Origin: an uncultured Ruthenibacterium sp.
Lineage (GTDB): Bacteria > Bacillota > Clostridia > Oscillospirales > Ruminococcaceae
Length of the DNA: 64,000 nucleotides
Direction of reading: 5' to 3'
NCBI GenBank assembly: GCA_910587145.1
Contig: CAJUMH010000001.1
Span: forward strand, 16,465-80,464
The notes below the pieces were generated by a model, which made no database searches, was not told where the DNA came from, and saw only the letters and a program-made list of their open reading frames with translations. Positions 62,391 to 64,000 of this stretch are shown here, one piece after another. The translations under genes and the position numbers were made by a program. How positions within the stretch are numbered: position 1 is the first letter of the stretch; each line of letters begins with the position of its first letter.

Positions 62391-62705
62391 TCACCCGCCG
62401 GACATATCCACATAGATATGCTCGCCGGGCAGCACATAGCCCAGCTTATCGCGCGCAATCCGCTCCATATACGCTACCTCGTCGCCGGAATCCAGCACGC
62501 GGCGCAGCTCCTCATTCGCCGCCTGCTGCGCCTCGGCCTGCTGCTCCAAGTTGTTCAGCTGCTGGCGCTTGGAAACGATATCGATCTGGGCAAATACCAG
62601 CGCAACACACAGATAGCCGCAAGCGCAAATAAGCCCTGTGCGCAAAGCAAGGGCAGAAAAACCTTTTTTCTGTTGTCTTCGTGCCTCGTGTGCCCTGTGT
62701 GCCAT
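62391..62705 (-). CDS. divIC: Septum formation initiator (DivIC/FtsB family)
   Basis: A 104-residue bitopic protein. A basic cytoplasmic start, a membrane helix at about residues 22-42 and a coiled coil (VSKRQQLNNLEQQAEAQQAA, about 44-72) precede the C-terminal GDEVAYMERIARDKLGYVLPGEHIY motif. It forms the FtsL-DivIC-DivIB divisome complex. Position between yabQ and yabR matches the Bacillus order. Confidence 0.95.
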   Translation of the reverse strand: MAHRAHEARRQQKKGFSALALRTGLICACGYLCVALVFAQIDIVSKRQQLNNLEQQAEAQQAANEELRRVLDSGDEVAYMERIARDKLGYVLPGEHIYVDMSGG

Positions 62706-62765
62706 ACCGGACCCTCTCCCGCCGCAGATTCTTTAAAAAAGGCAAGATGGCGCGTATCCTTGATC

Positions 62766-63251
62766 CTATTTTGAATTATACAACACTTGCCCACCGTTTT
62801 GCAACCTTTTCTTTTTCGCGGCGCGCATTCTTTTTGCCCTGCGCTCTTTATGCGCGGCGCGCGCACGCGTAAAATGCCCCGCGGCGGCGCAAAGCACCGG
62901 GCGCAGCACGGCGCGCCAAGCCATTACAAACGGCCATGCCAGGCACCAGCGCACCAGCGCCTCCACGCCCGAAAGCAGCGGCGCCAGCGCGGCGCGGCTG
63001 GCCAAAAAGCACAAAGCGGCCCCCGCCAGCGTATACCAGCGCGGCTGCCCGGCGTAAAAGCGGCTCATTGCCGCGCTGCGGTAAACAAGCGCGCCCAGCG
63101 CCAGCACCGCCGCGTCGCACACAAAGCAAACCGTTTTCCCCGAGCCAAGCAGCAGCCGGGCGGCACTGTACGCCACGCACAGCAAAAAGCCAAGGCCCGC
63201 GGCATAAAAAAGATCCCGCAGCGCAAATTCTGCGGGGACGCCCCCCACCAT
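62766..63251 (-). CDS. yabQ: Spore cortex biosynthesis protein YabQ
   Basis: A 161-residue membrane protein with about four helices (residues 10-33, 38-58, 72-95 and 100-125) and a very basic C-terminus (KERRAKRMRAAKKKR). YabQ is needed for cortex formation in sporulation. Its ATG overlaps the TGA of yabP by context (TGAATG), so translation is coupled. Sequence similarity is low, but order and topology support the call. Confidence 0.85.
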   Translation of the reverse strand: MVGGVPAEFALRDLFYAAGLGFLLCVAYSAARLLLGSGKTVCFVCDAAVLALGALVYRSAAMSRFYAGQPRWYTLAGAALCFLASRAALAPLLSGVEALVRWCLAWPFVMAWRAVLRPVLCAAAGHFTRARAAHKERRAKRMRAAKKKRLQNGGQVLYNSK

Positions 63252-63551
63252 TCACCGCACCAGCCTTTTAAAAAAGGATCCCTGCTTTTCGCGCCGTACC
63301 GTGTACTGAATATATTCCACCGAGCCGCCGATCTTCACCTCGCCTGTCTGCACGGAAAGCTCGCTCACCGTCAGCCCTTCGCCGCCGACAGCCAGCGTGC
63401 CGCCGGAGGTCTCCAGCGTTACGGTAAACGCATCGTAAGAGACGATCGCCAAAATACCCGTCACGGTCAGGCGCTTGCGCTCCTCCAGCACGAGGGTGTG
63501 CGGCAACTGCCGCGCGCTGTCTGCCGCCGGGTTCGCCGATTGCGTCTTCAT
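63252..63551 (-). CDS. yabP: Sporulation protein YabP
   Basis: A 99-residue beta-rich protein of the YabP/YqfC family: HTLVLEERKRLTVTGILAI, VSYDAFTVTLETSGGTLAVGGEGL and VKIGGSVEYIQY. It acts in the mother cell during cortex assembly. Directly precedes yabQ with no gap. Confidence 0.93.
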   Translation of the reverse strand: MKTQSANPAADSARQLPHTLVLEERKRLTVTGILAIVSYDAFTVTLETSGGTLAVGGEGLTVSELSVQTGEVKIGGSVEYIQYTVRREKQGSFFKRLVR

Positions 63552-63722
63552 TCGCCCTGCACCTCTCTTTGCCTCTATTGTATGCAGAGCGCGTGCGGTT
63601 CAGAATTGCCGCCGGCATCAAAATGGAGGGCAGCGGCAAAGAGCCCTCTTGCTTTGGCCGTAAGGCAGACACTTTGGCAGTCAGGCAGGCGGCGCAGGGC
63701 CTGCAAAAGGCCGGCCGCCGGG

Positions 63723-63968
63723 TTATTCCGACAGCACCACGTACATTTCCCGCGCAAGCTCCTTGCCGGCGGGCGCCTCGGTAGAAACCACCTGTACCCG
63801 CACCGGGCGCTGGCCGAAGGCCACCTCGATGATGTCGCCCTCCTTCACCGCGTAGCTGGCCTTCACAGGCTTTCCGTTCACGGTGATGCGGCCCGCGTCC
63901 GCCACCTCGTTCGCCACGGTGCGGCGCTTGATGAGGCGGCTCACCTTCAAATATTTATCGATCCGCAT
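63723..63968 (-). CDS. rqcP: S4-domain ribosome quality control factor RqcP (YabO)
   Basis: An 81-residue Hsp15-like S4 RNA-binding protein: MRIDKYLKVSRLIKRRTVAN, GRITVNGKPVKASYAVKEGDIIEV. RqcP stabilises the 50S-RqcH complex during alanine tailing of stalled nascent chains. An AAGGAAG ribosome binding site precedes the ATG. It heads the yab block; the 170-base gap to yabP holds only short repeats of ggcag. Confidence 0.93.
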   Translation of the reverse strand: MRIDKYLKVSRLIKRRTVANEVADAGRITVNGKPVKASYAVKEGDIIEVAFGQRPVRVQVVSTEAPAGKELAREMYVVLSE

Positions 63969-64000
63969 TTCTGCGCTTCCTTTCTTCAGGATCTCTGCGG

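Overview
The window looks like a chromosome segment from a high-GC, spore-forming Gram-positive anaerobe of the class Clostridia, most likely Oscillospiraceae/Ruminococcaceae. The grounds are: sporulation genes (spoIIE, yabP, yabQ) in the Bacillus-like yabO-yabP-yabQ-divIC-yabR order; ecfA1-ecfA2-ecfT-truA in the Firmicutes order; strong G/C third-position bias; sigma-A promoters of the TTGACA-17-TATAAT type; and strong GGAGG ribosome binding sites. There is no 16S rRNA gene, so the genus cannot be named.

Layout. 0-4 kb: an AbrB-like regulator, a nuclease/transposase-family remnant, a lipoprotein, glycerol kinase and a RidA-like protein. 4-11 kb: a DacF-type carboxypeptidase, an ABC exporter, a family-2 glycosyltransferase, a nitroreductase, a membrane protein and a MATE exporter. 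11-20 kb (minus strand): a ClpE-like ATPase, CvpA, a DUF5711-like protein, TruA and the ECF vitamin-transporter module. 20-24 kb: a small membrane protein, an RlmI-like methyltransferase and ruvC-ruvA-ruvB. 24-30 kb: an SPFH protein with a ribbon-helix-helix partner, a 47-residue membrane peptide, an A+T-richer orphan gene, comM/yifB and a phosphohexomutase.

30.5-37.7 kb carries the most unusual locus: an 1871-residue protein with putative LSm-like and cold-shock-like nucleic-acid-binding domains and a C-terminal STAND/MNS-type ATPase. Six bases later comes a 534-residue ATPase whose C-terminus carries an RNPISH (Rx4H) motif typical of HEPN ribonucleases. I read this pair as a candidate, possibly undescribed, RNA-sensing and RNA-cleaving conflict (defence) system inserted between phosphoglucomutase and phosphopentomutase.

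38.9-54.3 kb: an IS3 remnant, a Trp-Asp-Thr tRNA operon, a YtrA-type GntR/ABC operon with a near-perfect 30-bp operator, PepF, DeoC, tRNA-Val, a HExxH protein, a LUD protein, QueT, an MscS channel, a DPM1-like glycosyltransferase, DegV, TrmL, a PdxY-like kinase and HPF. 54.4-64 kb (minus strand): spoIIE and the yabO-yabR/divIC block, split by an ACP-MBOAT-SGNH-surface-carbohydrate cluster that resembles a dlt-like acylation system without dltA.

Short tandem repeats (10, 19, 20, 26, 36, 39 and 56 bp units) recur in gaps between genes and inside the ecfA1 tail. All coordinates and starts were read by eye; no database search was run.
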